The notes under the pieces were generated by a model that was given only the letters and a program-made list of their open reading frames with translations, ran no database searches and had not been told where the DNA came from. Positions 34,213 through 41,807 of a DNA stretch of 64,000 bases are shown piece by piece. This DNA is from Lachnospiraceae bacterium (GTDB lineage: Bacteria; Bacillota; Clostridia; Lachnospirales; Lachnospiraceae). Within the stretch, counting starts at the first letter, position 1. Each line of letters begins with the position of its first letter. Both the position numbers and the translations under genes were made by a program. The stretch spans positions 558,001 to 622,000 of the forward strand of contig JALCKY010000001.1 of assembly GCA_022647575.1 (NCBI GenBank). The letters are read 5' to 3'.

Positions 34213-35361
34213 CTATTTTTCAGCCGGCGCCTCACACCGCTTTTTCTTCTTGTCTTCGTACATGCTGCTGTCCGCTGCCGCGAACAGTTTCCGGAAATCA
34301 AGATCCTTCCCGAACTGGGTGGCATAACCGATGCTCAGACCGACACAATACGGCTTTTCGTGCGTCTCATTTTCCCATTTCAGATTATGGCGGATCAGAT
34401 AGATCAGGTCCGCGATCTTATCTTCATTTGTCGCAGGAAGGATGATCGCAAATTCATCTCCTCCGATCCGGGCCAGGAACCCATGTTCATCGGACATGGA
34501 TTTCTTCAGGATGGCAGCCGTACGGACCAGGGCCTGATCTCCCTCTTCATGACCGTACGTATCGTTGATGGATTTGAAATGATCGATGTCCAGAATCATC
34601 ATGCAGTATTCCGCGTAATAATCCGGTGACTCCTCCTGCCCTGCAATATATTCATCGAAGCGCCGGCGGTTATTCAGTCCGGTCAGCGGATCCATTGCCA
34701 GATTGCTGTTCTGGAGGTAGACATAGCACATCAAAAGCGAAAGCGTCACTCCGATCCAGGTCGTCACCAGACCGTAGATACATACCTGCAGCAGGCCTCC
34801 CGCCAGGGAAATCAGAAGGAACGAGGTCAGCATCAGGTATGGCTTGCGTTCCTGTTTTTTCACGCTTATGGCTTTCCGGACGGCGACGATAAAGGCTGCC
34901 GCCAGATGGATGAAGGAAACTCCTCCTGCCGCAAGGAAAAGCGGTCCGCGGACATAGACATTTTCAGCAGTAAAGTAAAAGATAGAGCCATTGAAGGGAT
35001 TCATAAGAATCAGAATGAATCCGGCCGCCAGCGGAACGGCAAAAATCACGGCCACTTTGCGGTCAAGACTTTCATGGGTAAAGACCCAGCAGTACAGAAA
35101 AAGGACGTAGCAGACTGAAACGGAAACAAACCAGTAAGCGTATTCCGACAGATACAAAAGGACAATGCCTGCCTGATTCTGTGCACCGTCAAAAACCCAG
35201 GTGCCGGTATCAAAGACCAGAAGCAAGGCTAAAAGAATCAGGACCAGTTTGAAAATTCTCTGATCCAGGCTGAGACGCGCAAATGCTCCCCGTCTCATGA
35301 TGATCACGAGCACCAGGGCAGCGAAGATATCAATTTCTGCGTACAGGACAGAATGGATCAT
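34213..35361 (-). CDS. Membrane diguanylate cyclase (GGDEF)
   Basis: 382 residues. Seven or so membrane helices fill the first 215 residues. The GGDEF domain begins at DPLTGLNNRRRFDEYI and contains the active motif IGGDEFAIILP and SIGYATQFG. It should make cyclic di-GMP from two GTP. I see no RxxD inhibitory site before the motif (the residues there are HGFLAR), so product inhibition may be lacking. It precedes the GAF kinase fragment on the same strand. No EAL or PilZ protein is in the window. Confidence 0.9.
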   Translation of the reverse strand: MIHSVLYAEIDIFAALVLVIIMRRGAFARLSLDQRIFKLVLILLALLLVFDTGTWVFDGAQNQAGIVLLYLSEYAYWFVSVSVCYVLFLYCWVFTHESLDRKVAVIFAVPLAAGFILILMNPFNGSIFYFTAENVYVRGPLFLAAGGVSFIHLAAAFIVAVRKAISVKKQERKPYLMLTSFLLISLAGGLLQVCIYGLVTTWIGVTLSLLMCYVYLQNSNLAMDPLTGLNNRRRFDEYIAGQEESPDYYAEYCMMILDIDHFKSINDTYGHEEGDQALVRTAAILKKSMSDEHGFLARIGGDEFAIILPATNEDKIADLIYLIRHNLKWENETHEKPYCVGLSIGYATQFGKDLDFRKLFAAADSSMYEDKKKKRCEAPAEK

Positions 35362-35394
35362 ATCCTCTCGTATCTCCCTTATTTAAGAATTATT

Positions 35395-35424
35395 TTACTC
35401 CCTTTTTTCGTGATATGCTATAAT
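35395..35424 (+). promoter_or_regulatory. Promoter of the PH-like membrane protein
   Basis: TGCTATAAT, an extended -10 with TATAAT at 35419-35424, and a weak TTACTC 18 bases upstream. The start codon lies 38 bases further on. Confidence 0.5.
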
Positions 35425-35462
35425 AAATAAAATGTTAAAAACTAAGCAGGGGGCTCGGACAG

Positions 35463-36758
35463 ATGTCTGATCAGATGGGGAATCAGGAACCGAATGTCCA
35501 TGAGGAAAACTCTCAGTCTTCGGAACCGGAAAACACTGCTTTAAGCGCTTCCGGAAACGGAACGGATAAGAAGCCATTCTCCGTGAGAATGTATTCCTGG
35601 CTTTCCGAGCACGAAGAAAAGCGCGCAAAGGAAGATTATTTCCGTGCCGAAGAGCTTGTCAGAAAAACGACGCTGCACACGGAAAAGAGCCTCCGGGAAA
35701 GCCGTCTGGCGCTGAGACATGAAAGCATCGTCGGCAATATCGTCGCCCCCGCAGAAGGCGAAATCCCGATCCGCCAGTACCATCTGGCAAAGTACCGCTA
35801 TTATCCGAGACTGATGTTTGCGGACGGCCGCCTCGAGCTTACGAACAAGCGCATCATTTACCGGGTATCCGGCGTCTCTCTTTTCGGTCCGATCCTGTAC
35901 CATAACGAATATGAAATGGACCACGCTTCCGGCCTCAACATCGAGAGCGGAAGACGCGTCAGCCGGCCGCGTTTTATCCTGACGCTGCTTTTTCTGGGAC
36001 CGGCTCTGTACCTGATCACGGATATGATCGTTGTCCTGTTCCTGTCCCTGATCATGATGTTCACACCCGATTTCCCGTTTTTCATCTGGGTGCTGCTTTT
36101 CGTCGGTCTCTTTGCCGCATTCTTCATTGCCGGCGAAAAGAAATTCCTCAAGCTGCTTCTTTCCCAGGCTGCCCTGACGGTCGCCGTCAATGCGACCGGC
36201 TTCTCGGAGATCTACAACACCGAGCTCCCGAAAGGCTTCTGGCCGGCCACCAAATACTTTTTCTCCTTCCTGGGCTCACTGGGACCGATGCTGCTTTTCC
36301 TGATCCTGGGAATCGTATTTGCGGTATTCGGCTGCTACTCCTTCTCCATGAGGAAGAATATCTCCGTCATGATTCTTTCTTCCCATGCGGCAGGTACGCC
36401 GATTGAACTCTCCAATTCCAAGAGTTTCCTTCTGCACGCCTCCACGCTGACCGTTTTCGGTGCGGATGCCAACCAGGCCGTCACGGAAGTCGGAGCCATC
36501 ATTTCCGATCTGCATTCCATGGGAGATGCCGCTGTCGAGAAATGGACGCATATCTCCAGCTCCGACTGGTCGCTCCGCAACCGCAACTACCGCGAGAAAA
36601 TTTTCAGCGATGTCGCCAGGGATGAGAAGAAAGAAGGCATCATCCACAAGACTCTGAGGAGCCGGGCTGAAAAAGAACTAGAATCCGAAGAGAAGGACAC
36701 GCAGGCCGACATTGGGGAAATCGTCGAAAATACCCTTGACAGCGGTCCCAAAGAATAG
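35463..36758 (+). CDS. Membrane protein with bacterial PH-like domain, unknown function
   Basis: 431 residues, start ATG 35463. An acidic, disordered N-terminus (1-40) and a charged helix (WLSEHEEKRAKEDYFRAEEL) precede a bacterial pleckstrin-like stretch near 105-165. The RLELTNKRIIYRVSG strand pair there is typical of that fold. Three or four membrane helices follow (LTLLFLGPALYLITDMIVVL, FIWVLLFVGLFAAFFIA, and FLGSLGPMLLFLILGIVFAV). A soluble C-terminus holds a second small domain (SVMILSSHAAGTPIELSNS) and a charged coil. I do not recognise a named family. It is monocistronic. Confidence 0.7.
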   Translation: MSDQMGNQEPNVHEENSQSSEPENTALSASGNGTDKKPFSVRMYSWLSEHEEKRAKEDYFRAEELVRKTTLHTEKSLRESRLALRHESIVGNIVAPAEGEIPIRQYHLAKYRYYPRLMFADGRLELTNKRIIYRVSGVSLFGPILYHNEYEMDHASGLNIESGRRVSRPRFILTLLFLGPALYLITDMIVVLFLSLIMMFTPDFPFFIWVLLFVGLFAAFFIAGEKKFLKLLLSQAALTVAVNATGFSEIYNTELPKGFWPATKYFFSFLGSLGPMLLFLILGIVFAVFGCYSFSMRKNISVMILSSHAAGTPIELSNSKSFLLHASTLTVFGADANQAVTEVGAIISDLHSMGDAAVEKWTHISSSDWSLRNRNYREKIFSDVARDEKKEGIIHKTLRSRAEKELESEEKDTQADIGEIVENTLDSGPKE

Positions 36759-36784
36759 CCTTCCGGACCTTCGGAAATGAGGAC

Positions 36785-36813
36785 TTGCAAACCATCAGAA
36801 AGTGATTTATGAT
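36785..36813 (+). promoter_or_regulatory. Promoter of folT riboswitch transcript
   Basis: TTGCAA (36785-36790) and TATGAT (36808-36813), spacer 17. The predicted start is near 36820, directly before the riboswitch. Confidence 0.65.
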
Positions 36814-36824
36814 ATCTGCAATCA

Positions 36825-36924
36825 GGCAGAGTAGGAATACATGTGAGGAGTGCCGGAAGGACGGGGAGTTGTCTTCCGGACAAAAGGACGTGAGTCCGCA
36901 GTATGTATTCCGCATCCCGCTGCC
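36825..36924 (+). promoter_or_regulatory. Tetrahydrofolate (THF, folT-type) riboswitch aptamer
   Basis: P1 is GGCAG/CTGCC (36825-36829 with 36920-36924). P2 is a perfect 9-bp helix GGAATACAT (36834-36842) with ATGTATTCC (36903-36911). P3 is CCGGAAG (36853-36859) with CTTCCGG (36873-36879), with a GGGGAGTTGT loop. A small GGAC-GTGA-GTCC stem follows. Conserved THF-riboswitch elements AGAGTAG after P1, the GGAGTG internal loop, and GCATCC before the P1 3' strand are all present and ordered as in the described class. The downstream gene is a folate ECF substrate-binding protein, the class's usual target. Confidence 0.85.
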
Positions 36925-36938
36925 GTATCAGGAAAAAA

Positions 36939-36986
36939 ACCTCCTGCATACGGCATTCCGAAAGGACTGCCATGTTGCAAGGAGGT
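36939..36986 (+). promoter_or_regulatory. Shine-Dalgarno-sequestering expression platform of folT
   Basis: ACCTCCTGCA (36939-36948) can pair with TGCAAGGAGGT (36976-36986), which contains the folT ribosome binding site. A short T-run follows (CTTTTT). The helix could hide the ribosome site or end transcription when folate is bound. Which outcome applies cannot be told by eye. Confidence 0.65.
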
Positions 36987-36992
36987 CTTTTT

Positions 36993-37538
36993 ATGTCCAA
37001 AACCAAGGTTCTGTGCCGCACCGCGATGACCGGTGCCCTGTGTTTCGTCCTCACGCTGGTTTCCGTAAGGGCCGGCAATCTGAAGGTTTCCTTCGGATCC
37101 CTTCCCGCCGTCATCAGTGCTCTTCTGTTCGGCCCGTGGGAAGCGGCGGCCGCCGCCTTCATCGGGGAGCTTCTCAGCCAGCTTCTGACTTACGGCCTCA
37201 CGGCCACGACTGTTCTCTGGCTGATTCCGCCGTGCCTGCGCGTCATTTTGATCGGCCTCGCTGCACGCCGCTGCCATGCCGTTTTCTCCGTGTACCCTGA
37301 AGAAAAGCCTGCCGTTCTTTTTCCGGTCTGCCTCTGCGCTGCCGTCGTCACGACGTCGGCGAACACCGTCGGCATCTGGCTGGACAGCCTCATTTACGGC
37401 TATTATACCTTTGCCTATGTTTTCGGGGATTTTGTCCTGAGGATCATCACCGGACTTCTGACGGCATCGGCAATTGCCGCAGTCTCTATTCCGGTCGTCC
37501 GCGCTTTAAGACGCGTCCCCTTCCTTACTCAGGACTGA
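36993..37538 (+). CDS. folT: Folate ECF transporter substrate-binding component FolT
   Basis: 181 residues from ATG 36993 behind AAGGAGG (7-base spacing); the open frame extends back into the riboswitch but is not coding there. Five or six helices of an ECF S-component: TAMTGALCFVLTLVSVRAG, the substrate-facing KVSFGSLPAVISALLFGPWE, and AAVVTTSANTVGIWL. It binds folate in the membrane and is powered by the shared EcfAA'T module encoded elsewhere. The upstream THF riboswitch supports folate as ligand; sequence alone would allow another vitamin. The 3' end overlaps bioY tail to tail by 33 bases. Confidence 0.85.
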   Translation: MSKTKVLCRTAMTGALCFVLTLVSVRAGNLKVSFGSLPAVISALLFGPWEAAAAAFIGELLSQLLTYGLTATTVLWLIPPCLRVILIGLAARRCHAVFSVYPEEKPAVLFPVCLCAAVVTTSANTVGIWLDSLIYGYYTFAYVFGDFVLRIITGLLTASAIAAVSIPVVRALRRVPFLTQD

Positions 37539-38102
37539 TGATTTTTCCTTCTCCGGATGCCGGCCTTCCATCGGCAGCACGCCTGAAAGACGGCTCCTGA
37601 GAACCGGCCCGAGGAATGCGGACAGGACGATTTTGATCAGGTCTTCCCAGATGAACGGCAGGACGCCGGCTGCCAGCGCTGCTCCAAAGGTCAGGCTTGC
37701 CTCAAACATCAGCCAGACCGTTCCCAGCGCATACATGACGGCCGTGGCAAGTACCATTCCGAGAATGCAGATTACCTTGTTCCTGCGGAAGCGGTCCGTA
37801 AAGAGTCCCGCGATCACGGCCATCAGAAAGAAACCGATCAGATAGCCCCCGGTCGGACCGAGCACTTTTGCCGGTCCGCCTGTATAGCCCGAAAAGACGG
37901 GTACGCCGGCAAGTCCCAAGAGGAAATAAATCAGGTAGCTGACCGCCCCGTATTTCATTCCCAGAAGATAAACCGTTATGAAAATGACCAGATTGGTCAG
38001 GGTGATGGGAACCGGCCCGATAGGTATGGAAAGCGGTCCCAGGATGCACATGACCGCGCTCATCAGCGCAATGCAGGTCATGGTCTTAACACTGTTCTTC
38101 AT
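37506..38102 (-). CDS. bioY: Biotin ECF transporter substrate-binding protein BioY
   Basis: 198 residues from ATG 38102 behind GGGAGG; an upstream in-frame start lacks a site. Six helices and the BioY signature SIPIGPVPITLTNLVIF, then YLLLG-like YLIYFLLGLAGVPVFSGYTG with GPTGGYLIGF. It imports biotin, alone or with EcfAA'T. A BirA-like operator overlaps the promoter, so transcription should fall when biotin is plentiful. No biotin biosynthesis gene is near, which fits a scavenging role. Confidence 0.93.
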   Translation of the reverse strand: MKNSVKTMTCIALMSAVMCILGPLSIPIGPVPITLTNLVIFITVYLLGMKYGAVSYLIYFLLGLAGVPVFSGYTGGPAKVLGPTGGYLIGFFLMAVIAGLFTDRFRRNKVICILGMVLATAVMYALGTVWLMFEASLTFGAALAAGVLPFIWEDLIKIVLSAFLGPVLRSRLSGVLPMEGRHPEKEKSSVLSKEGDAS

Positions 38103-38148
38103 TTTCTGTCCTCCCTGTTGCTTTTTAATCACGCACGTTAATCAGTAT

Positions 38149-38195
38149 ATTGGTTTCGGGAGCATTGTCAACCTTTTTATTATAGTGGTTTACAA
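38149..38195 (-). promoter_or_regulatory. bioY promoter with BirA-like operator
   Basis: TTGTCAACC (38165-38173) and GGTTTACAA (38187-38195) form the inverted repeat typical of BirA operators, with 13 bases between instead of the usual 14-16. On the minus strand the half-site GGTTGACAA contains the -35 box TTGACA, and TATACT follows after about 16 bases. Bound BirA would therefore block RNA polymerase. Confidence 0.75.
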
Positions 38196-38203
38196 TTAAC
38201 TTT

Positions 38204-38238
38204 CTAAAAAAAGAGCCGCCCCTTCCGGAACGGCTCTT
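38204..38238 (-). terminator. Terminator after katA-perR
   Basis: AAGAGCCG (38211-38218) pairs with CGGCTCTT (38231-38238); in the minus-strand direction the stem is followed by a run of seven T. It lies 20 bases after the perR stop. Confidence 0.85.
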
Positions 38239-38258
38239 CTGTCTGAATCATTTCCCTG

Positions 38259-38672
38259 TCATGACGGTTTCTTTTGTTTTTCTGCTGCTTCTTTTTTCTG
38301 GCACTCCGGGCAGATGCCTTCGAAGATCAGACGGTGGCGGCTGATCTGATAACCGCTTTCCCGGGCAATCTTCCGGTCAAGCTTCGAATCATAAGGATCC
38401 GCAAGATCCGTCAGCTTTCCGCATTCCGAGCAGAGAAGATGATAATGAAGATCCTGTCTGCTGTCGAAGCGGTCGACTCCCGGTACCTTGACATGAAGGA
38501 TCTCCCCTTCTTCCGAAAGAATATTCAGGTTGCGGTATACGGTCCCGCGGCTGATTTTTTCGTCTTTCTTCCGGACATAGAAATAAATCTGATCCGCCGT
38601 CGGATGGTCGCAGTGTTCAAGAACCGTCTCCAGAACAATCTGCCTCTGCTTTGTATTCCTGAGCTGTTTCAC
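38259..38672 (-). CDS. perR: Fur-family peroxide regulator (PerR-like)
   Basis: 137 residues. N-terminal winged helix (PTADQIYFYVRKKDEKISRG, TVYRNLNILSEEG) and the regulatory metal site with FDSRQDLHYHLLC. Two zinc-type pairs, CSECGK and CPECQ, hold the structural zinc. The location 27 bases after a catalase gene on the same strand points to a peroxide sensor rather than an iron sensor. The DLHYH cluster is compatible with PerR metal-catalysed oxidation. Zur or Fur function cannot be fully excluded. Confidence 0.8.
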   Translation of the reverse strand: MKQLRNTKQRQIVLETVLEHCDHPTADQIYFYVRKKDEKISRGTVYRNLNILSEEGEILHVKVPGVDRFDSRQDLHYHLLCSECGKLTDLADPYDSKLDRKIARESGYQISRHRLIFEGICPECQKKEAAEKQKKPS

Positions 38673-38699
38673 ATTGATCCCCTCTTTTCACCAGCTTTT

Positions 38700-40226
38700 T
38701 TAATCCTGCATGTCCGGATTCATCGTCGCCGCGTTCAGCTCATCATTGGTAAGCTTTGACAGTTTCTGCACTGTCGGCATCGAAAGACCCAGGGCTTTTG
38801 TCATGCGTTTCCCGTATTCCGGGTCTGCCTTCAGGCAGTGTACCGCGTGACGGTATTTGATGTTCTTTGTAACAGATGCCATATCGTCTGCTGTGTTCTG
38901 GATCAGAATCTTTTTCTTGTCTTCCGCAAGCACTCTCCAGAGATTTCCGCCTGCCCGGAAGCAGTCGTCCGTCGGATCATCCTTCGGGTCGAAAGCATAG
39001 AGCGCGCCGGACAGATCAAGAGGCGGTTCCATGACTTCAGGCTGCGGGCACCAGTCGCCGAGGCTGTTCGGCGTATACGCCGGTTCCCTGCCGTAATTTC
39101 CGTCCGTCCTCATCGCGCCGTCCCGGTGATAATCGTGAACCGTCGCATGCTTGGCCTGATTGACAGGAATCTGGTTATAGTTGATGCCGAGGCGGTACCT
39201 CTGCGCATCGCCGTAAACAAAGAGCCTGCCCTGCAGGAATTTGTCCGGTGAGAACCCGATGCCCGGAACCACGTGTGCCGGCGTAAAGGCCGCCTGCTCC
39301 ACCTCTGCGTAATAGTTCTCCGGGTTCCTGTTCAGTTCCAGTTCTCCGACTTCATGCAGCGGATATTCCTTCTGGCTCCAGACCTTCGTGATGTCAAACG
39401 GATTCTCATAATGGTTCTTCGCCTGTTCCTCGGTCATGATCTGAACATACATCTTCCACTTCGGGAAATCGCCTTTTTCAATGTGCTCGAAAAGATCGCG
39501 TCCGTGCGACTCACGGTCCCTGGCAATCAGTTCCGCGGCTTCTTTATTTGACAGACATTTGATTCCCTGCTCCGTCAGGAAATGGAACTTGCACCATACG
39601 CGTTCATTCTTCTTGTTGTACAGGGAGAAGGTATGCTCGCCGTAAAAATGCATGTTGCGGAAGGATGCCGGAATTCCCCTGTCGGACATGACAACCGTGA
39701 TCTGGTGGAAGCATTCCGGGAGAAGCGTCCAAAAGTCCCAGTTGTTCTGGGCGGAACGCATGCCGGTATGCGGATCACGCTTGACGGCGCGGTTCAGGTC
39801 CGGGAAATTATGTACGTCGCGGATAAAGAACGTCGGAGTATTATTTCCGACAAGATCCCAGTTGCCTTCTGTCGTATAGAATTTCACTGCAACGCCGCGG
39901 ATGTCTCTTTCGGCATCAGCAGCTCCTCTTTCACCGGCCACCGTCGAAAAACGAATGAAACAGTCGGTCTTCGTGCCCGGCTTAAAGACAGCCGCTTTTG
40001 ACCATTGTGTAATGTCCTGAGTAATCTTCAGCGTTCCGTACGCGCCCCATCCTTTTGCATGCATGCGGCGTTCCGGAATGACCTCGCGGTCGAAATGCGC
40101 AAGCTTTTCCAATAACCATACGTCCTGCATGGCTACCGGACCTCTCGGTCCGAAGGTGAGGGAATTTTCATTCTCTGCCACCGGTGCTCCCACTTCATTG
40201 GTAAGACGCATCTCTTTTTTCTTCAT
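38700..40226 (-). CDS. katA: Monofunctional haem catalase
   Basis: 508 residues from ATG 40226 behind AGGAGG. Active-site histidine in [16 protein letters not shown], distal Asn in [17 protein letters not shown], and the haem-ligand tyrosine in [14 protein letters not shown]. Length fits small-subunit clade 3 catalases. It removes hydrogen peroxide, and with the downstream regulator and the superoxide reductase at 54 kb indicates real oxygen exposure. Upstream, an imperfect TTATTGATAATA lies where a PerR box might be, but it does not match the consensus well enough to call. Confidence 0.95.
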   Translation of the reverse strand: MKKKEMRLTNEVGAPVAENENSLTFGPRGPVAMQDVWLLEKLAHFDREVIPERRMHAKGWGAYGTLKITQDITQWSKAAVFKPGTKTDCFIRFSTVAGERGAADAERDIRGVAVKFYTTEGNWDLVGNNTPTFFIRDVHNFPDLNRAVKRDPHTGMRSAQNNWDFWTLLPECFHQITVVMSDRGIPASFRNMHFYGEHTFSLYNKKNERVWCKFHFLTEQGIKCLSNKEAAELIARDRESHGRDLFEHIEKGDFPKWKMYVQIMTEEQAKNHYENPFDITKVWSQKEYPLHEVGELELNRNPENYYAEVEQAAFTPAHVVPGIGFSPDKFLQGRLFVYGDAQRYRLGINYNQIPVNQAKHATVHDYHRDGAMRTDGNYGREPAYTPNSLGDWCPQPEVMEPPLDLSGALYAFDPKDDPTDDCFRAGGNLWRVLAEDKKKILIQNTADDMASVTKNIKYRHAVHCLKADPEYGKRMTKALGLSMPTVQKLSKLTNDELNAATMNPDMQD

Positions 40227-40390
40227 TTCGGCCTCCTTTTGTTTTTGGCTGTCCCTTGCGTTATTGATAATAGGATTCAGTCTTAATTTTATGATAGCGC
40301 AGCTGAAATGATTTTGCAAGCAAATCTTTTATGTATTCAATTTTTTCTGATGCGTACAGCTCTTTCTGCAGATTTTTATTCCGAGGATTC

Positions 40391-41677
40391 TTATTTCTTC
40401 CCCACCATGATGTCCAGGATTTCCCGGTCGGTTTCCCGCATGCCTTCCTTCGCCATCCGTCCGACGTTGCGGATGGTATTGTCGACCCCTTTGGTCACGA
40501 TTCCGTCGCCGCTGAAGAACTGCCGTCCGTGCCGGTACATTTCCCAGCCCATGATTCCGGCATCGACGGACGAGGCGATTTTGGCAGCGCACGAAGGCTT
40601 TGCACCGTCGCACACCATTCCCGAGACGACGGCGAGCGCATTCACGATCGTATGGGCAACGCCCTTATACCCTCCGCCGCACAGATAGGCGATTCCCGCG
40701 CCGGCACCCGACCCGGCGCAGACAGTTCCGCAGAAAGCCGAGAGTCTTCCGATGCGTTCCTTCTGTTCCAGCGTCACCAGATCCGAAAGGGCGACCGCCC
40801 GGTAAATGAGTCCTTCCTCCGCTCCCGTTTCTTTTCCGTACACCGCAACCGGCACGCTGGCCGTGATGCCCTGGTTTCCCGAGCCGGCTACAATGATGAC
40901 CTGCATCTCGCAGCCGCTCATCCTCGCATCGGAACCGGCCGCAGCCATCGCACGGGCACGCACGCGGACATCCTCTCCGCAGGTGTCCAGCAGGACCTTC
41001 CCGACGCCGGCTCCCCAGTTCCCCCGGATTCCCTCCTCGGCAATGGCCATGTTCCGTTCAATCTGACGCCCGACAAGCGGCCTCAGGTCTTCCGGATCGG
41101 CACTGTCGGCAAAGTCCGTGATATCGCGGACCGTGAGGGCGCTCCGGCAGCCGGATTCATTTCCCGGAGCATCGGAAGACTTACATTCCTTCGAAAAAAG
41201 AATGCGGCCGTCTTTCAGAATCTTCGTGATGTTCGTGTGATAGTCTTCGACGATGACGCAGGCTTCATGCCCTGCTGAGCGGAGCGTGACGGCAATATAA
41301 AAGACAGCCGGCTGCCCGGACGGAATGATCTTCACCGGATGCTGCTTCGCAAACGCGCTGATCTTCCCGGTGTCTTCAGGCCGGACTTCCGAGAGCACCT
41401 CCAGAAGGAGATCGGCACGGCCGACGGTCACGCCGGCGGCAACGGCCGACTCAATGCCGCGCAGTCCTCCGGTATTCGGTACGATGACGCTCTTCACATT
41501 CTTGATGATGTTCCCGCTGACCTCGATCTCACAGCTTTGCGGAAGTTCCCCCAGAACCTCCTTTGCTTTGGCAGCGACATACGCGATGGCGATGGGCTCC
41601 GTGCATCCTGTGGCAGGAATCAGCTCTTCTTTCAGAATGTTGAGATAGTCCTGATAAATGCGGTCTGTTTTTTTCAT
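40391..41677 (-). CDS. L-cysteine desulfidase / serine dehydratase-alpha-like protein (CyuA/YhaM family)
   Basis: 428 residues, complete UPF0597/serine dehydratase alpha-like fold. The early IPATGCTEPIAIAYVAA motif and cysteines in MSGCEMQ and CGTVCAGSGAGAG supply the iron-sulfur ligands and oxygen-sensitive centre known in CyuA. CyuA breaks cysteine into pyruvate, ammonia and sulfide. No cysteine transporter or CyuR regulator is adjacent, so the exact substrate remains unproven. Its ATG comes 7 bases after a -10 box (TATAAT, 41689-41684 on the minus strand), so the mRNA may be leaderless, though GAGG also lies just before the ATG. Confidence 0.85.
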   Translation of the reverse strand: MKKTDRIYQDYLNILKEELIPATGCTEPIAIAYVAAKAKEVLGELPQSCEIEVSGNIIKNVKSVIVPNTGGLRGIESAVAAGVTVGRADLLLEVLSEVRPEDTGKISAFAKQHPVKIIPSGQPAVFYIAVTLRSAGHEACVIVEDYHTNITKILKDGRILFSKECKSSDAPGNESGCRSALTVRDITDFADSADPEDLRPLVGRQIERNMAIAEEGIRGNWGAGVGKVLLDTCGEDVRVRARAMAAAGSDARMSGCEMQVIIVAGSGNQGITASVPVAVYGKETGAEEGLIYRAVALSDLVTLEQKERIGRLSAFCGTVCAGSGAGAGIAYLCGGGYKGVAHTIVNALAVVSGMVCDGAKPSCAAKIASSVDAGIMGWEMYRHGRQFFSGDGIVTKGVDNTIRNVGRMAKEGMRETDREILDIMVGKK

Positions 41678-41703
41678 GCCTCAATTATAACTCGCATTTT
41701 GCA

Positions 41704-41797
41704 GAACCACCACCCCCGTCCCCGTGGTTCGGAACCACGGGGACGGGGGTGGTGGTTCCGGCGGGACCGGCGGGACCGGCGTCCCGCCGGTCCCGCC
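41704..41797. repeat. Tandem GC-rich perfect palindromes
   Basis: First palindrome: 27-base arms 41704-41730 and 41732-41758 around one base, perfect, arm beginning GAACCACCACCCCCG. Second: 17-base arms 41760-41776 and 41781-41797 around CGGC, perfect, arm GGCGGGACCGGCGGGAC. They lie between the LRR gene stop and the start of the desulfidase gene. A close relative of the first arm recurs at 55885-55948. Confidence 0.9.
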
Positions 41798-41807
41798 TAT
41801 TCCTTCT

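Noticed and set aside
40227-40320. PerR box in front of katA
   Set aside because: TTATTGATAATA is suggestive but matches too few consensus positions to call; left as a remark in the catalase entry.
41704-41797. IS element ends
   Set aside because: No transposase between or beside the palindromes; only the dispersed palindrome explanation fits.
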